The notes: a model not told the origin generated them from the letters alone. DNA of 64,000 nucleotides from Psychroflexus maritimus (GCF_011089875.1 NZ_JAANAS010000094.1:47995-111994); one strand, 5' to 3'; numbered from the stretch's first letter, positions 8,358 through 17,545 are shown. Made by a program: numbers and translations.

Positions 8358-8891
8358 ATGAATGAAAGTCGATTAAATTTGTTAATTGGTGGACCTGGCA
8401 CGGGTAAATCCTCAACACTTGAGGAATTAAAAAAAAGAGGTTACCCTTGTTTTGATGAAATCTCTAGAGAGGTTACTCTTCAAGCACAAAAAGAAGGCAT
8501 TGACCAACTTTTTTTAAAGAAGCCTTTACTGTTTAGTCAGAAGCTTTTAGAAGGCAGGATTTTTCAACATCAAAAAGCAAAATCACTTAATAAAACCTGT
8601 TACATTGATAGAGGTATTCCAGATATTACAGCATATATGGATTTTTTTAATGAATCATACCCTAAAGAATTTACTATAGCCAACCAAAAACACATTTACG
8701 ATCAAGTATTTTATTTTCCTATTTGGGAGCATATTTATCAACAAGACAACGAGCGTTATGAAGATCTTGAACAAGCCAAAAAAATTGACCAACAACTTCT
8801 TAAGACTTACACAGGCTTAGGGTATAGCATTATTGAAGTTCCTAAAACAAGTATCAATGAACGCATAAAATTTATCACACAACATAATTAA
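8358..8891 (+). CDS. AAA-type ATPase/kinase of the AAA_28 group
   Basis: The protein is a small P-loop ATPase with Walker A GGPGTGKSS close to the N-terminus and the downstream segments CYIDRGIPDITAYMDFF and YEDLEQAKKID, typical of the AAA_28 group found in Bacteroidota. These resemble nucleoside or coenzyme kinases, but no substrate is established. I prefer the ATG at 8358 (177 residues) because the next upstream option is a TTG and family members start a few residues before the P-loop. The stop codon overlaps the recQ start by one base (TAATG), which suggests translational coupling. Confidence 0.8.
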   Translation: MNESRLNLLIGGPGTGKSSTLEELKKRGYPCFDEISREVTLQAQKEGIDQLFLKKPLLFSQKLLEGRIFQHQKAKSLNKTCYIDRGIPDITAYMDFFNESYPKEFTIANQKHIYDQVFYFPIWEHIYQQDNERYEDLEQAKKIDQQLLKTYTGLGYSIIEVPKTSINERIKFITQHN

Positions 8892-10786
8892 TGTCTCCAA
8901 AAGAAGTAGTAAAAAAATATTGGGGTTATGAAGACTTTAGGCACCCGCAAGACCTTGTTATAGACTCCGTCTTAAAAGGTCGGGATGTGTGTGCCTTTAT
9001 TCCAACTGGCGGAGGAAAATCACTTTGTTTTCAAGTTCCAGCTCTCTGTTTAAAAGGAGTTTGCATAGTTGTAAGTCCGTTAATTGCACTTATGCAAGAC
9101 CAAGCTAATGTATTAAAAACTAAAAACATTAAAGCAGAAGTACTTCAAGGTGGGATGAGCAATAGAGAAGTAGAGATTATTTTAGATAATTGTACTTATG
9201 GTCAAGTGAAATTCCTATACTTATCGCCTGAGCGGCTTCAACAGGAGTTAGTGAGAGAGCGAATTAAACAAATGAACGTAAGCCTCTTAGCTATTGATGA
9301 AGCCCACTGCGTATCACAATGGGGGCATGATTTTAGACCGGCATTTAAAAAAATTTCGGAAATTAGAGATTTATTTACATCACCTGTAAATTGTATTGCG
9401 CTAACTGCTACAGCTACACCACTTGTTCAAAAGGAAATTATTGAATTGTTAGAACTTAGAAGTCCACAAGTAATTAAAGTAAGTGTAGCTAGGAAAAATA
9501 TAGCGATTAAAGTTTCAGAAACATCAGATAAACGGAAAGAACTACTAACTTTTCTTGAAAATTTTAATGGAGCAGGCATCGTTTATGTTAGAAACCGAAA
9601 ATCAACCAAAGACTTAGCTCAGTTTTTAAGCTCGCATGCTATTATAAGTGAGGCTTACCATGGCGGAATGCCTTCACAAAACAGAAAAGAAGTATTAGCT
9701 AATTGGTTAAACGAGAAGACCAAAGTTGTTGTAGCCACCAACGCCTTTGGAATGGGAATTGACAAGCCAAACGTAAGAAAAGTAGTTCACTTCCATCTTC
9801 CAGAAAGTTTAGAGAGCTTTGCTCAAGAAATAGGTAGATGTGGACGTGACGGGCTATATTCGGAAGCCTTGACTGTTTACAATGAAAGTGACATTATACA
9901 AATGAAAAGGCAATTTATTGACGTACTTCCAGAAGTTAATCAAGTAAAAGAAATTTACCGAAAAATAAATGATTATTTTGGCATAGCTTATGGCGAAGGT
10001 CCAGGAAATGTATTCGATTTCAATTTTTACGATTTTTGTAAAAAATATGGCTTCCACACTAACCTAGCCTACAATACACTAGAGCTGTTAGACCGACTAA
10101 GTGTGTTAATGCTACAAAAGAATTTTCAAAAAAAGACAGCAATTAAAATTTTAGTTTCTAGTGGAAAAATTATTCAATTTGTTGAAGACAACCAACGCTA
10201 TTTTGAACTAATTCCAACTATTCTTCGCATCTACAGCGGTGTTTTTGACTATTCAGTCCAGGTTGATTTGGAGTTAATAGCTCACCGAAGTAATTTAAGT
10301 AAAAAGAAAGTAAGCTTCTTACTAAATGAACTTGCGAATCAAAAAATCATCGAAGCTAAGATAAAAAATCAAGACCTGAGTCTTTCCTTTTTAGTTCCTA
10401 AAGAAAATGAACGAACTATTAATCCGCTTTCAAGAGAAATTAAGGCTTACAAAAAAGGAAAATTAAAACAAGCTAAGGCGGTAATTGGTTTCCTGAAAAA
10501 CACAAATCAATGTAGAAATGTTCAAATCACTAATTATTTTGGAGAAAAAGTCAAAACTGATTGTGGCATGTGCAGCGTATGTTTATCTTCACAACAATTA
10601 AGTACGTTAACTCAAAAACAAGTTTGCGTTAAAATTGTAAATGTTCTAGAAAAAGAGAGCTTAGATTTAAAAAGCTTAGAAAGATCTACACAATTAACCA
10701 AAGACCAATTAATTGATGGATTAAGAAGACTACTTGACCAAAACAAAATTGAAATATCAAGAACTAAAACCTATAAATTAAGATGA
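8891..10786 (+). CDS. recQ: ATP-dependent DNA helicase RecQ
   Basis: RecQ is a 3'-to-5' superfamily 2 DNA helicase acting in recombination repair. Motif I TGGGKS (residues 39-44), motif II DEAH (136-139) followed by the aromatic-rich loop CVSQWGHDFRP, and motif VI EIGRCGRDG are all present. The C-terminal zinc-binding cysteines (CRN...DCGMCSVC) and a winged-helix region follow. At 631 residues it lacks a clear HRDC domain, so it represents the shorter RecQ form. It lies between the ATPase gene (one-base overlap) and fmt (four-base overlap). Confidence 0.95.
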   Translation: MSPKEVVKKYWGYEDFRHPQDLVIDSVLKGRDVCAFIPTGGGKSLCFQVPALCLKGVCIVVSPLIALMQDQANVLKTKNIKAEVLQGGMSNREVEIILDNCTYGQVKFLYLSPERLQQELVRERIKQMNVSLLAIDEAHCVSQWGHDFRPAFKKISEIRDLFTSPVNCIALTATATPLVQKEIIELLELRSPQVIKVSVARKNIAIKVSETSDKRKELLTFLENFNGAGIVYVRNRKSTKDLAQFLSSHAIISEAYHGGMPSQNRKEVLANWLNEKTKVVVATNAFGMGIDKPNVRKVVHFHLPESLESFAQEIGRCGRDGLYSEALTVYNESDIIQMKRQFIDVLPEVNQVKEIYRKINDYFGIAYGEGPGNVFDFNFYDFCKKYGFHTNLAYNTLELLDRLSVLMLQKNFQKKTAIKILVSSGKIIQFVEDNQRYFELIPTILRIYSGVFDYSVQVDLELIAHRSNLSKKKVSFLLNELANQKIIEAKIKNQDLSLSFLVPKENERTINPLSREIKAYKKGKLKQAKAVIGFLKNTNQCRNVQITNYFGEKVKTDCGMCSVCLSSQQLSTLTQKQVCVKIVNVLEKESLDLKSLERSTQLTKDQLIDGLRRLLDQNKIEISRTKTYKLR

Positions 10787-11736
10787 ATAAATTAAGGATT
10801 TGTTTTATGGGCACACCAGATTTTGCTGTGTCTATACTTAAAGATATCTTAGCACATAACTACGAAGTTGTTGGAGTAGTTACCGCTACAGACAAACCTG
10901 CGGGTAGAGGAAGAAAACTAAAAGCCTCTGCAGTAAAGGAATTTGCTTTAGAACAAAATCTAAATGTTTACCAACCCACCAATTTAAAGTCAGACCAATT
11001 TAAAATTGATTTAGAAGCAATGAACCCTAATTTATTAGTAGTGGTTGCTTTTAGAATGTTACCTAAGAAAGTTTGGAGCTTTCCTAAATTTGGCACTTTT
11101 AATTTACATGCTTCTTTATTACCGAATTATAGAGGAGCAGCACCAATTCATTGGGCTGTAATTAATAATGAAAAACAAACAGGGGTAACCACCTTTTTCT
11201 TAGATGAAAAAATTGATACAGGAGAAATCATCTTATCTAAATCACTTGAAATAAGTCCGTCTGAATCTACAGGCGAAATTTATCTAAAACTTATGAATTT
11301 AGGAGGAAAAGCGGTGGTAGAGACCTTACAAAAAATAGAACAAAAAGGGAGTAATGTAAAAACGACACCTCAAAGTTGCGAAAATGAATTTAAGGAGGCA
11401 CCAAAATTAACTAAGGAAAATACAAAGATAAATTGGCATCAAAATGGTGAAGCTATTTATAATCAAATAAGAGGCTTATCTCCTTTTCCACTTGCTTGGT
11501 CTTATTTAAAAGAAGAAAAGAAACAACTTGTATGCAAGTTTTACGCATCAGAATTCATAAAAGAAAAACACCGCTTTCCACCTGGAAAAATAATCCTTGA
11601 AAATAAGACAATCAAGATTGCCTGTCTAGATGGGTTTATTATTCCAAAAGAATTAAAGTTAGAAGGGAAAAAGAAAATGAAAGTTAAAGAGCTACTCAAT
11701 GGGTACCAATTTATGGAAACTACCCTATTTCTCTAA
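10783..11736 (+). CDS. fmt: methionyl-tRNA formyltransferase
   Basis: Fmt formylates the methionine on initiator tRNA using 10-formyltetrahydrofolate. The 317-residue protein has the N-terminal formyltransferase domain with the core NLHASLLP (residues 107-114; Asn107 and His109 catalytic) and Asp145 in DEKIDTGE, plus the C-terminal OB-fold domain. The N-terminal FMGTPDFA signature is also present. It overlaps recQ by four bases (ATGA) and ends the three-gene cluster. Confidence 0.96.
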   Translation: MNKLRICFMGTPDFAVSILKDILAHNYEVVGVVTATDKPAGRGRKLKASAVKEFALEQNLNVYQPTNLKSDQFKIDLEAMNPNLLVVVAFRMLPKKVWSFPKFGTFNLHASLLPNYRGAAPIHWAVINNEKQTGVTTFFLDEKIDTGEIILSKSLEISPSESTGEIYLKLMNLGGKAVVETLQKIEQKGSNVKTTPQSCENEFKEAPKLTKENTKINWHQNGEAIYNQIRGLSPFPLAWSYLKEEKKQLVCKFYASEFIKEKHRFPPGKIILENKTIKIACLDGFIIPKELKLEGKKKMKVKELLNGYQFMETTLFL

Positions 11737-11775
11737 GGTGAGCAAAAGATATATTAATTAAAGAAAAGTCAACTA

Positions 11776-11810
11776 AAGTTATTAACAATTAGGCTAAGTT
11801 ATTAACAATT
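11776..11810 (+). repeat. 15-bp direct repeat upstream of the HU gene
   Basis: The sequence AAGTTATTAACAATT occurs at 11776-11790 and again at 11796-11810, a period of 20 bases or about two helical turns. The pair sits 24 to 58 bases upstream of the -33 element of the HU promoter. The core TTATTAACA differs from a DnaA box (TTATCCACA) at two positions. It is a likely protein-binding site, but the regulator is unknown. Confidence 0.6.
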
Positions 11811-11833
11811 GACGCTAATTCTGTCTCAAAGCC

Positions 11834-11863
11834 TTGCATAGTATGGAATTCCGTATAAATTTG
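11834..11863 (+). promoter_or_regulatory. promoter of the HU gene
   Basis: A TTG at 11834-11836 lies exactly 19 bases before TAAATTTG (11856-11863), a full match to the Bacteroidota TTG/TAnnTTTG promoter. Transcription would begin near 11868-11870, about 35 bases before the ATG. Confidence 0.75.
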
Positions 11864-11901
11864 CTGTAAATTAAATAGTTTAACCCTAATAATTTTAAGT
11901 T

Positions 11902-12174
11902 ATGAACAAAACAAACTTAATTGATGCTATGGCTGAAGATGCTGGCATCTCAAAAGCTGCTGCTAAAAAAGCCCTTGAATCGTTTTTATCAAATGTAGAA
12001 GGTTCTTTAAAGAAAGAAGAGCGCGTATCTTTAGTAGGATTTGGTTCTTGGTCAGTTTCAAGAAGATCAGCTAGAGAAGGTAGAAACCCACAAACTGGTA
12101 AAACTATCAAAATTGCAGCTAAAAACGTAGTGAAATTTAAAGCAGGTTCAGATTTACAAAAAGCAGTAAACTAA
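11902..12174 (+). CDS. HU family DNA-binding protein
   Basis: This 90-residue protein is a nucleoid-associated HU/IHF-type histone-like protein that bends DNA as a dimer. It starts with the usual MNKTNLIDAMAEDAGISKAAAK helix pair and contains the beta-arm signature SVSRRSAREGRNPQTGK with the tip RNP, followed by AAKNVVKFKAGSDL. It is monocistronic, with a strong promoter at 11834 and a terminator at 12201. Confidence 0.96.
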   Translation: MNKTNLIDAMAEDAGISKAAAKKALESFLSNVEGSLKKEERVSLVGFGSWSVSRRSAREGRNPQTGKTIKIAAKNVVKFKAGSDLQKAVN

Positions 12175-12200
12175 ACCTTTTTTTATTTCTTAGTTTAATG

Positions 12201-12225
12201 AAAGACCCTTTGGGTCTTTTTTTTA
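12201..12225 (+). terminator. terminator of the HU gene
   Basis: The arms AAAGACCC (12201-12208) and GGGTCTTT (12212-12219) form a perfect stem with a TTT loop, followed by a run of T residues. The -33 TTG of the next promoter appears to lie within its loop. Confidence 0.9.
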
Positions 12226-12238
12226 TCTAATATTTTTG
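12210..12238 (+). promoter_or_regulatory. candidate promoter of the YqgE/AlgH gene
   Basis: TATTTTTG at 12231-12238 matches TAnnTTTG, and a TTG at 12210-12212 lies 18 bases upstream. The start of transcription would be near 12245, about 25 bases before the ATG. Confidence 0.55.
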
Positions 12239-12271
12239 CAGTGTTATATATTTTATTATTTTTAATAAAAA

Positions 12272-12838
12272 ATGGACATGAAAGTAAACGTACCTAAACA
12301 GGGTGTATTATTAATTGCGGAACCTTCAATAATTGGAGATTTATCTTTCAATCGGTCTGTAATTCTTTTATCACATCATTCTAAAACAGGTTCAGTTGGA
12401 TTTATTCTCAATAAACTTCTTAGTGTAACGCTAAATGAACTTGTACCAGAAATCAAAGTAAACTTCAAAATTTTTAATGGAGGTCCTGTAGAACAGGATA
12501 ACCTTTACTTTATTCATAAAGTACCTGAATTAATACCCAATAGCATTAGAATTGAAGAAGGGATTTTTTGGGGCGGTTCTTTTGAAAAAATAATCACGCT
12601 CATTAATGAAGAAGAGATCAACGAAGCAGACATCAAATTCTTCTTGGGTTATTCAGGTTGGGACGCCCAACAACTTGAGGATGAACTAGAAAAAGATACT
12701 TGGGTCATTAATACAGATTTTAATGTAAAAGAAGTAATTTCTTCTCCTGATGCCAATTATTGGAAATCAGAAATAAAAAAACTAGGTGGGGAATACCTTA
12801 TTTGGTCTAATGCTCCAGAAAATCCAAATTTAAACTAG
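12272..12838 (+). CDS. YqgE/AlgH family protein
   Basis: The 188-residue product belongs to the YqgE/AlgH family (DUF179). Family marks are GVLLIAEPSIIGDLSFNRSVILL near the N-terminus, GSVGFILNK, FNGGPVEQD and the C-terminal FFLGYSGWDAQQLEDEL. The biochemical role of the family is not settled; AlgH of Pseudomonas was named as a regulator of alginate synthesis. The gene stands alone on the plus strand and converges with the lipoprotein gene after it, from which it is three bases apart. Confidence 0.93.
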   Translation: MDMKVNVPKQGVLLIAEPSIIGDLSFNRSVILLSHHSKTGSVGFILNKLLSVTLNELVPEIKVNFKIFNGGPVEQDNLYFIHKVPELIPNSIRIEEGIFWGGSFEKIITLINEEEINEADIKFFLGYSGWDAQQLEDELEKDTWVINTDFNVKEVISSPDANYWKSEIKKLGGEYLIWSNAPENPNLN

Positions 12839-12841
12839 TCG

Positions 12842-14401
12842 TTAATCTTCTGGTTGAGCTGAAGCATTGTATGCACCAGCATCAGAAGGATTAATTCTAA
12901 GGTTACCTAAAAGGTCTAAGGGTACCAAGTTTGAAATATCATCATCTCCTATCATTGAAGCCCCTGAATCTAACTCTATTTTTAAGCTATTAGCACTAGG
13001 ATTAAAAAAAAGTGGTGTTTCATTTAAAATCATCGACTCAAATAGGTTATTGTCTTCAAAGTCGTAAAGTGGATTATCTGCATAAGTATTATTAATGTCA
13101 TTAAATCTTAAAAGCGAGTTTTTAAAACTATAATTAAACGCTGCTCCTTCTGCCCTATTTAAAATCAACTCAATATTTTCAGAACCATAGATGATGCAAT
13201 TAGAAAAACTAGCTTCAACTAAATCTTCAACCAAAACACCATCTGGAGTTTGAATACTATTTTCAATTAATAAAGCAGGAAATTGCCTAAATGAATTACT
13301 CCAATAATTAGCTATTGTACAATGTCTAAAGTTATATTTTCCTCCGTATGACAAGTTAACTGAAGCCTGTCCACAATTATTAACTACCAAATTTTCTGCC
13401 TCCACATTTCCTGTTCTAGCTAAAAGACCAACTGTAGCAGCATTATATATTTGGGTGTTTTTGATACTTAAGGTAGGTTCCTCTCCTCCATCATTAGAAT
13501 CCATTAAAATACCTACTGTAGAATTTTTAATAGTAACATGATTAAAAATATGATTAGTACTTCCTGCGGTTAACCATACAGCTGCCCATTGCCCAGGAAC
13601 ATTCTCAAAACCAGGCTCTAATCGGTCTCCTTGAAAAACAATCTCCTTCTCTAAAAGATTTTGGTCTGCGCTTAATTCGCCTTCTGCTTTTAAACTAGCA
13701 TTATTAGCTACAATGAGTCCACTATTGGCATGAAAATGAAGACGTGCACCTGGATCAATTTTCAAGGTCTCACCTGGAGGAACACCTGCAAAACCATAAA
13801 TAACATAGGGTTTTTCATTAGTAAAATGAAGATTTTCTTGATCTAAGAAGAAACCTTCAATTCTTATTTCTTCATCGTTCTCATCCAAGCCTAAAAGTAA
13901 GCTTTCCTTACTTCCATCTTCAAATCGCTGCGGAAACAAAAAAACTGCATCTTGTATCATAGCGACTAAATCTACTTTTTGCTGGTTTATATCGGTATCA
14001 AACAAAACCTCGTCTTCATATATGAATTGCGTCTCATCGGCAGTGAGGGCATCTATATCTGCAGTTACTTCAACAAAAACAAAAATACTATCCTTGGGTA
14101 AAATCTGAATGTCATCAAAGCTTTTTCCGGGTAAACCATCTACATTTAATCTAAAAAACGACTCTTGTCCTTTTCCTAATTCAATTTTAGGAATATTAAT
14201 TGTGTTGCTACTTTTATTGTAAACTTTAAACTGGTAGGTACTAGATGAGGTGTTGCTAAATACGGTGTCTAAATAAACGGTATCTTGAGAAAAGCTAAGC
14301 TGGCCAGAGTTAGGAACACTGTCAAAGTCTTCACGACAAGAAATTGAAAGCAGGACTAAAATGCTAACAATAAGGTAAAATAAATATGTTAACTTTTTCA
14401 T
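12842..14401 (-). CDS. surface lipoprotein with right-handed beta-helix
   Basis: The 519-residue protein begins with a lipoprotein signal ending in LSISC, so Cys22 is the probable lipid anchor. Residues about 30-130 look like an Ig-like or CARDB-type domain. Residues about 200-440 show repeated short strands with patterns such as LKAEGELSA, IKNSTVGILM and VNNCGQASVNLSYGG that suggest a right-handed parallel beta-helix. Similar Flavobacteriia proteins are annotated only as hypothetical. It starts 26 bases after the stop of the upstream cyclotransferase gene, so the two may be one transcript. Confidence 0.8.
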   Translation of the reverse strand: MKKLTYLFYLIVSILVLLSISCREDFDSVPNSGQLSFSQDTVYLDTVFSNTSSSTYQFKVYNKSSNTINIPKIELGKGQESFFRLNVDGLPGKSFDDIQILPKDSIFVFVEVTADIDALTADETQFIYEDEVLFDTDINQQKVDLVAMIQDAVFLFPQRFEDGSKESLLLGLDENDEEIRIEGFFLDQENLHFTNEKPYVIYGFAGVPPGETLKIDPGARLHFHANSGLIVANNASLKAEGELSADQNLLEKEIVFQGDRLEPGFENVPGQWAAVWLTAGSTNHIFNHVTIKNSTVGILMDSNDGGEEPTLSIKNTQIYNAATVGLLARTGNVEAENLVVNNCGQASVNLSYGGKYNFRHCTIANYWSNSFRQFPALLIENSIQTPDGVLVEDLVEASFSNCIIYGSENIELILNRAEGAAFNYSFKNSLLRFNDINNTYADNPLYDFEDNNLFESMILNETPLFFNPSANSLKIELDSGASMIGDDDISNLVPLDLLGNLRINPSDAGAYNASAQPED

Positions 14402-14427
14402 GATTCTTTAACGTAATCGCTTAAGAT

Positions 14428-15468
14428 TTATTTCTTAATTATTTTTATTTCAAAAAGTTTATTCCAATTTTTTCCCGTTACAAAAAGACGCTGTGCGTTT
14501 TTATGGTAAGCAATGCCATTAAGCACGTCTAATTTTTTGTGTTGTTTGACTTGATCTTTTAGTCCTCTTAAGTCAATAATTCCCTCAACAGCTCCATTAG
14601 TAGGATTGATAATTGCTACACCCTCTTTTTGATAAGTATTAGCGTAAATCTTACCATCTACCCACTCCAATTCGTTTAAACGCGAGGACTTTCCCTTATG
14701 AGTGGTAGGCTGTATATGAGATACAACGGAGAGTGAAGTAGGATTTATTATCCAAATTTTTTCTGAACCATCGCTTTTGTAAATAAGTTCTCCATCATTG
14801 CAAAGCCCCCAACCTTCATTACCCGTTGTGTATTCAAATTCGTCAATTCTTTCAAAAGACTGTAAATCATATATAAATCCAACACCTTCCCGCCAAGTAA
14901 GCTGAAAGATTTGGTTATTTAATATGGTCAAGCCTTCACCAAAATATTGCTTAGACAAATTAATTTGCTGAAGCACTTCCCCACTTTCTAAGTGTAGCTT
15001 TCTTAATGAAGATTGACCATATTGGCCAGTACTTTCGTAGAGCGTATCACCATAAAATTCTAATCCTTGAGTATAGGCTTTACTATCGTGTGGAAACTCA
15101 TCTATAATTTCGTAAGAATAAATAATGGGTCTTTGATGATTTAAAATTTGAACTTCTTTACTCTGTTTCTCAGTATGGTCTTCAGCACTAATTTGAACGT
15201 TTAAAGTCCATTTCCCAAGTTTTATATCCGAAAGTGGAATTTTTACTAATGATTCTTTAAACGTGTAATCCAAATCTTGAAATGTACATTTAATTTCGTC
15301 AATTTTGTTGAATCGATTAGATGAAAATTCAATTTCCAAAGTATCATTTGAAGTTAATTCTTCGTTCAAATTTGATTTTTTTATATGGAAATATTTTTTT
15401 TCATCCTGACTACATGAAGAAGTAAAAATGAGTAAAACAATGGTAATTAAAAACTTATATAAATTCAT
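14428..15468 (-). CDS. glutaminyl-peptide cyclotransferase (lipoprotein)
   Basis: The 346-residue lipoprotein (signal ending FTSSC, Cys19) carries a C-terminal beta-propeller of the plant/bacterial-type glutamine cyclotransferase family. This family converts N-terminal glutamine of peptides to pyroglutamate. Marks of the family are FPHDSKAYTQGLEF, LYESTGQYGQSSLRK, YFGEGLTILNNQIFQLTWR and NELEWVDGKIYANTY. A matching minus-strand -7 box (TAAATTTG, 15492-15499) lies 24 bases upstream of the start. It is divergent from the SRP RNA gene. Confidence 0.9.
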   Translation of the reverse strand: MNLYKFLITIVLLIFTSSCSQDEKKYFHIKKSNLNEELTSNDTLEIEFSSNRFNKIDEIKCTFQDLDYTFKESLVKIPLSDIKLGKWTLNVQISAEDHTEKQSKEVQILNHQRPIIYSYEIIDEFPHDSKAYTQGLEFYGDTLYESTGQYGQSSLRKLHLESGEVLQQINLSKQYFGEGLTILNNQIFQLTWREGVGFIYDLQSFERIDEFEYTTGNEGWGLCNDGELIYKSDGSEKIWIINPTSLSVVSHIQPTTHKGKSSRLNELEWVDGKIYANTYQKEGVAIINPTNGAVEGIIDLRGLKDQVKQHKKLDVLNGIAYHKNAQRLFVTGKNWNKLFEIKIIKK

Positions 15469-15521
15469 AAATACGTTAATTTATCAATTAACAAATTTAG
15501 TCATTTTATATGGAAAAAAAC

Positions 15522-15551
15522 TTGCTACACTAGACAAAGATTGTATATTTG
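15522..15551 (+). promoter_or_regulatory. promoter of the SRP RNA gene
   Basis: TTG at 15522-15524 is followed after exactly 19 bases by TATATTTG (15544-15551). The RNA begins about five bases later, as expected for a Bacteroidota promoter. Confidence 0.8.
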
Positions 15552-15555
15552 CAGC

Positions 15556-15649
15556 GGCAAGTCCCACACAACCAGCTCCTGTTGAATCCCCCAGGGCGGG
15601 AACGCAGCAAGGGTAAATGGTCGTAGCGGTGTGATGTGGGTAGCTTGCC
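15556..15649 (+). ncRNA. ffs: signal recognition particle RNA, small bacterial type (4.5S)
   Basis: This is the small bacterial SRP RNA that binds Ffh and targets nascent membrane proteins to FtsY. The 5' end GGCAAG pairs with the 3' end CTTGCC to close a long hairpin. Its tip contains the diagnostic Ffh-binding region with CAGGGCGGGAACGCAGCAAGGG. A T run follows at 15651-15656 and acts as the terminator. A strong promoter precedes it. The ends were set by the terminal stem. Confidence 0.95.
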
Positions 15650-15713
15650 ATTTTTTATTATCCTTTCGTTTCAAATTTTTATTTCATACACTACTATTTA
15701 TCTCCAAAATTCT

Positions 15714-15721
15714 TACTTTTG
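15714..15721 (+). promoter_or_regulatory. -7 box of the small membrane protein pair
   Basis: TACTTTTG matches TAnnTTTG and lies 13 bases before the TTG start codon of the following gene, which supports that unusual start. Confidence 0.45.
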
Positions 15722-15734
15722 AAAAAAATATAAT

Positions 15735-16121
15735 TTGAAATTAACTTTACAATTAGCTGCTCTTTACAATTTACTTTGGGGTGCTTGGGTAGTATTATTT
15801 CCCGCTCATTTTTTCACATTAGTAGGAATGGAAACCCCTAATCAATTGCTTATTTGGCAAGGTATGGGAATGGTTATAGGCGTTTACGGTCTTGGTTATT
15901 GGTGGGCTTCCTATAACCCTTTACGACATTGGCCCATAGTTATGGTGGGCTTCCTTGGAAAAATATTTGGCCCTGTTGGTTTTGTTATCAATTACCTCGA
16001 AGAAAAAGTGCCATTTGAATTCTTTTACACCTTAATCACGAATGACTTTATTTGGTGGATTCCCTTTGGAATAATCTTGCATAAAGTCCATAAAGATTAC
16101 CGTTGGAAATTAACCAACTAA
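15735..16121 (+). CDS. small four-helix membrane protein
   Basis: The 128-residue protein is hydrophobic, with about four predicted membrane segments starting near residues 3, 36, 65 and 95. I accept the TTG start because the next in-frame ATG would remove the first membrane helix, and a promoter box lies just upstream. I do not recognise a characterised family; similar proteins in Flavobacteriia are annotated as hypothetical. It lies nine bases before a second small membrane protein, so the two probably form a pair. Confidence 0.7.
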   Translation: MKLTLQLAALYNLLWGAWVVLFPAHFFTLVGMETPNQLLIWQGMGMVIGVYGLGYWWASYNPLRHWPIVMVGFLGKIFGPVGFVINYLEEKVPFEFFYTLITNDFIWWIPFGIILHKVHKDYRWKLTN

Positions 16122-16130
16122 AGTAAATTT

Positions 16131-16535
16131 ATGGAATTAGACCTCATCAAAAATATTGTGGACTTTGGCTTAGTCGTTTTAATTTGGTTGGTTCAGCTTT
16201 GTATTTATCCAGCATTTAGTTACTTCAAAAAAGATGAACTCCTAAAATGGCATAAGTCCTATACTCCAAGAATAACAAGTGTTGTTTTACCTTTAATGGC
16301 AACACAACTTAGTTTAAGCATATATTTTGTTTATAACGAAGCTACAACTATAGCATTAATTAATTTGATATTGGTAATATTAACTTGGGTAAGCACTTTT
16401 CTGATTTATGTTCCCTTGCATAATAAGATAAAAGCCAATCAAACACCTTTGAAGTCAAGCAAAAAGCTTGTTGATTACAATTGGTTAAGAGTTTTTCTTT
16501 GGAATTTAATATTTTTAATCAATTTGTTTTTCTAA
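16131..16535 (+). CDS. small membrane protein
   Basis: This 134-residue protein has about four membrane helices with polar loops, including a conserved-looking KWHKSYTPRIT segment after the first helix. The layout resembles small DUF1772-like membrane proteins, but I cannot assign it firmly. It directly follows the other small membrane protein gene and is probably co-transcribed with it. No function can be given. Confidence 0.7.
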   Translation: MELDLIKNIVDFGLVVLIWLVQLCIYPAFSYFKKDELLKWHKSYTPRITSVVLPLMATQLSLSIYFVYNEATTIALINLILVILTWVSTFLIYVPLHNKIKANQTPLKSSKKLVDYNWLRVFLWNLIFLINLFF

Positions 16536-16636
16536 AAACTAAGTTAATTTATTGTTTTTTGTAAAATAAATTTGGAATATCTACTTTTTATATGTATTAT
16601 AGTTTTTTTGTAATATTAATTTCATAAAAGTATTAA

Positions 16637-17503
16637 ATGAGACAATTAAAGATTACTAAGCAGGTAACCAATAGAGAGTCTAAATCATTAGATAAATACC
16701 TGCAAGATATTAGTAAAGTTGACTTGATTACGGCAGAGGAAGAAGTAGAATTAGCTCAGCGAATAAGAGAAGGAGATCAAGTTGCCTTAGAAAAACTAAC
16801 TAATGCTAATCTAAGATTTGTTGTATCCGTAGCAAAGCAATATCAAAATCAAGGTTTAAAATTACCCGATTTAATAAACGAAGGAAATGTTGGCTTGGTT
16901 AAAGCAGCAAAAAGATTTGATGAAACCAGAGGGTTTAAATTCATTTCTTATGCAGTTTGGTGGATTAGACAATCCATTCTTCAAGCCTTAGCCGAACAAT
17001 CTAGAGTAGTAAGATTACCCTTAAATAAAATTGGGGTTATTAATAAAATTAATAAGATGTACTCGCATCTTGAACAAGTTAATGAACGTCCTCCCTCAGC
17101 AAGTGAAATTGCCAAAGAACTAGACATGAGTGAATCTCAGGTTAAAGTTGCTCTTAAAAACTCTGGAAGACATTTATCTATGGATGCCCCTTTTAAAGAA
17201 GGCGAAAACGACTCAAATCTATACGATGTTCTAAGTTCTGGTGAGTCTCCTAATCCAGATGACAAATTGATGCTTGACTCACTAAGCATAGAAATAAATA
17301 GAGCATTAGACACTTTGTCTCAACGAGAAGCCGATGTTATTCGCTTAAATTATGGCATTGGAAATCAACCTGCTATGACTCTACAAGAAATTGGAGATAC
17401 TTTTGATTTAAGCAGAGAACGAGTTAGGCAAATTAGAGAAAAAGGAATAAGAAGATTGAGACATCAATCTAAAAACAAGATGCTAAAAAAATACTTAGGA
17501 TAA
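16637..17503 (+). CDS. rpoD: primary RNA polymerase sigma factor RpoD
   Basis: The 288-residue protein is the housekeeping sigma-70 factor in the compact form typical of Bacteroidota, without the long N-terminal region 1.1 of proteobacterial RpoD. Region 1.2 ([14 protein letters not shown]), region 2 ([46 protein letters not shown]), region 3 and region 4 (helix-turn-helix [19 protein letters not shown]) are all visible. Bacteroidota RpoD recognises the TTG/TAnnTTTG promoters seen throughout this window. It is monocistronic, with a terminator at 17509. Confidence 0.96.
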   Translation: MRQLKITKQVTNRESKSLDKYLQDISKVDLITAEEEVELAQRIREGDQVALEKLTNANLRFVVSVAKQYQNQGLKLPDLINEGNVGLVKAAKRFDETRGFKFISYAVWWIRQSILQALAEQSRVVRLPLNKIGVINKINKMYSHLEQVNERPPSASEIAKELDMSESQVKVALKNSGRHLSMDAPFKEGENDSNLYDVLSSGESPNPDDKLMLDSLSIEINRALDTLSQREADVIRLNYGIGNQPAMTLQEIGDTFDLSRERVRQIREKGIRRLRHQSKNKMLKKYLG

Positions 17504-17508
17504 TAACT

Positions 17509-17532
17509 ACCCTCGCTAAGCGGGGGTTTTTT
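17509..17532 (+). terminator. terminator of rpoD
   Basis: ACCCTCGC (17509-17516) pairs with GCGGGGGT (17520-17527), with one G-T pair and a TAA loop, followed by TTTTT. It begins six bases after the stop codon. Confidence 0.88.
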
Positions 17533-17545
17533 AATTATTTATAAA

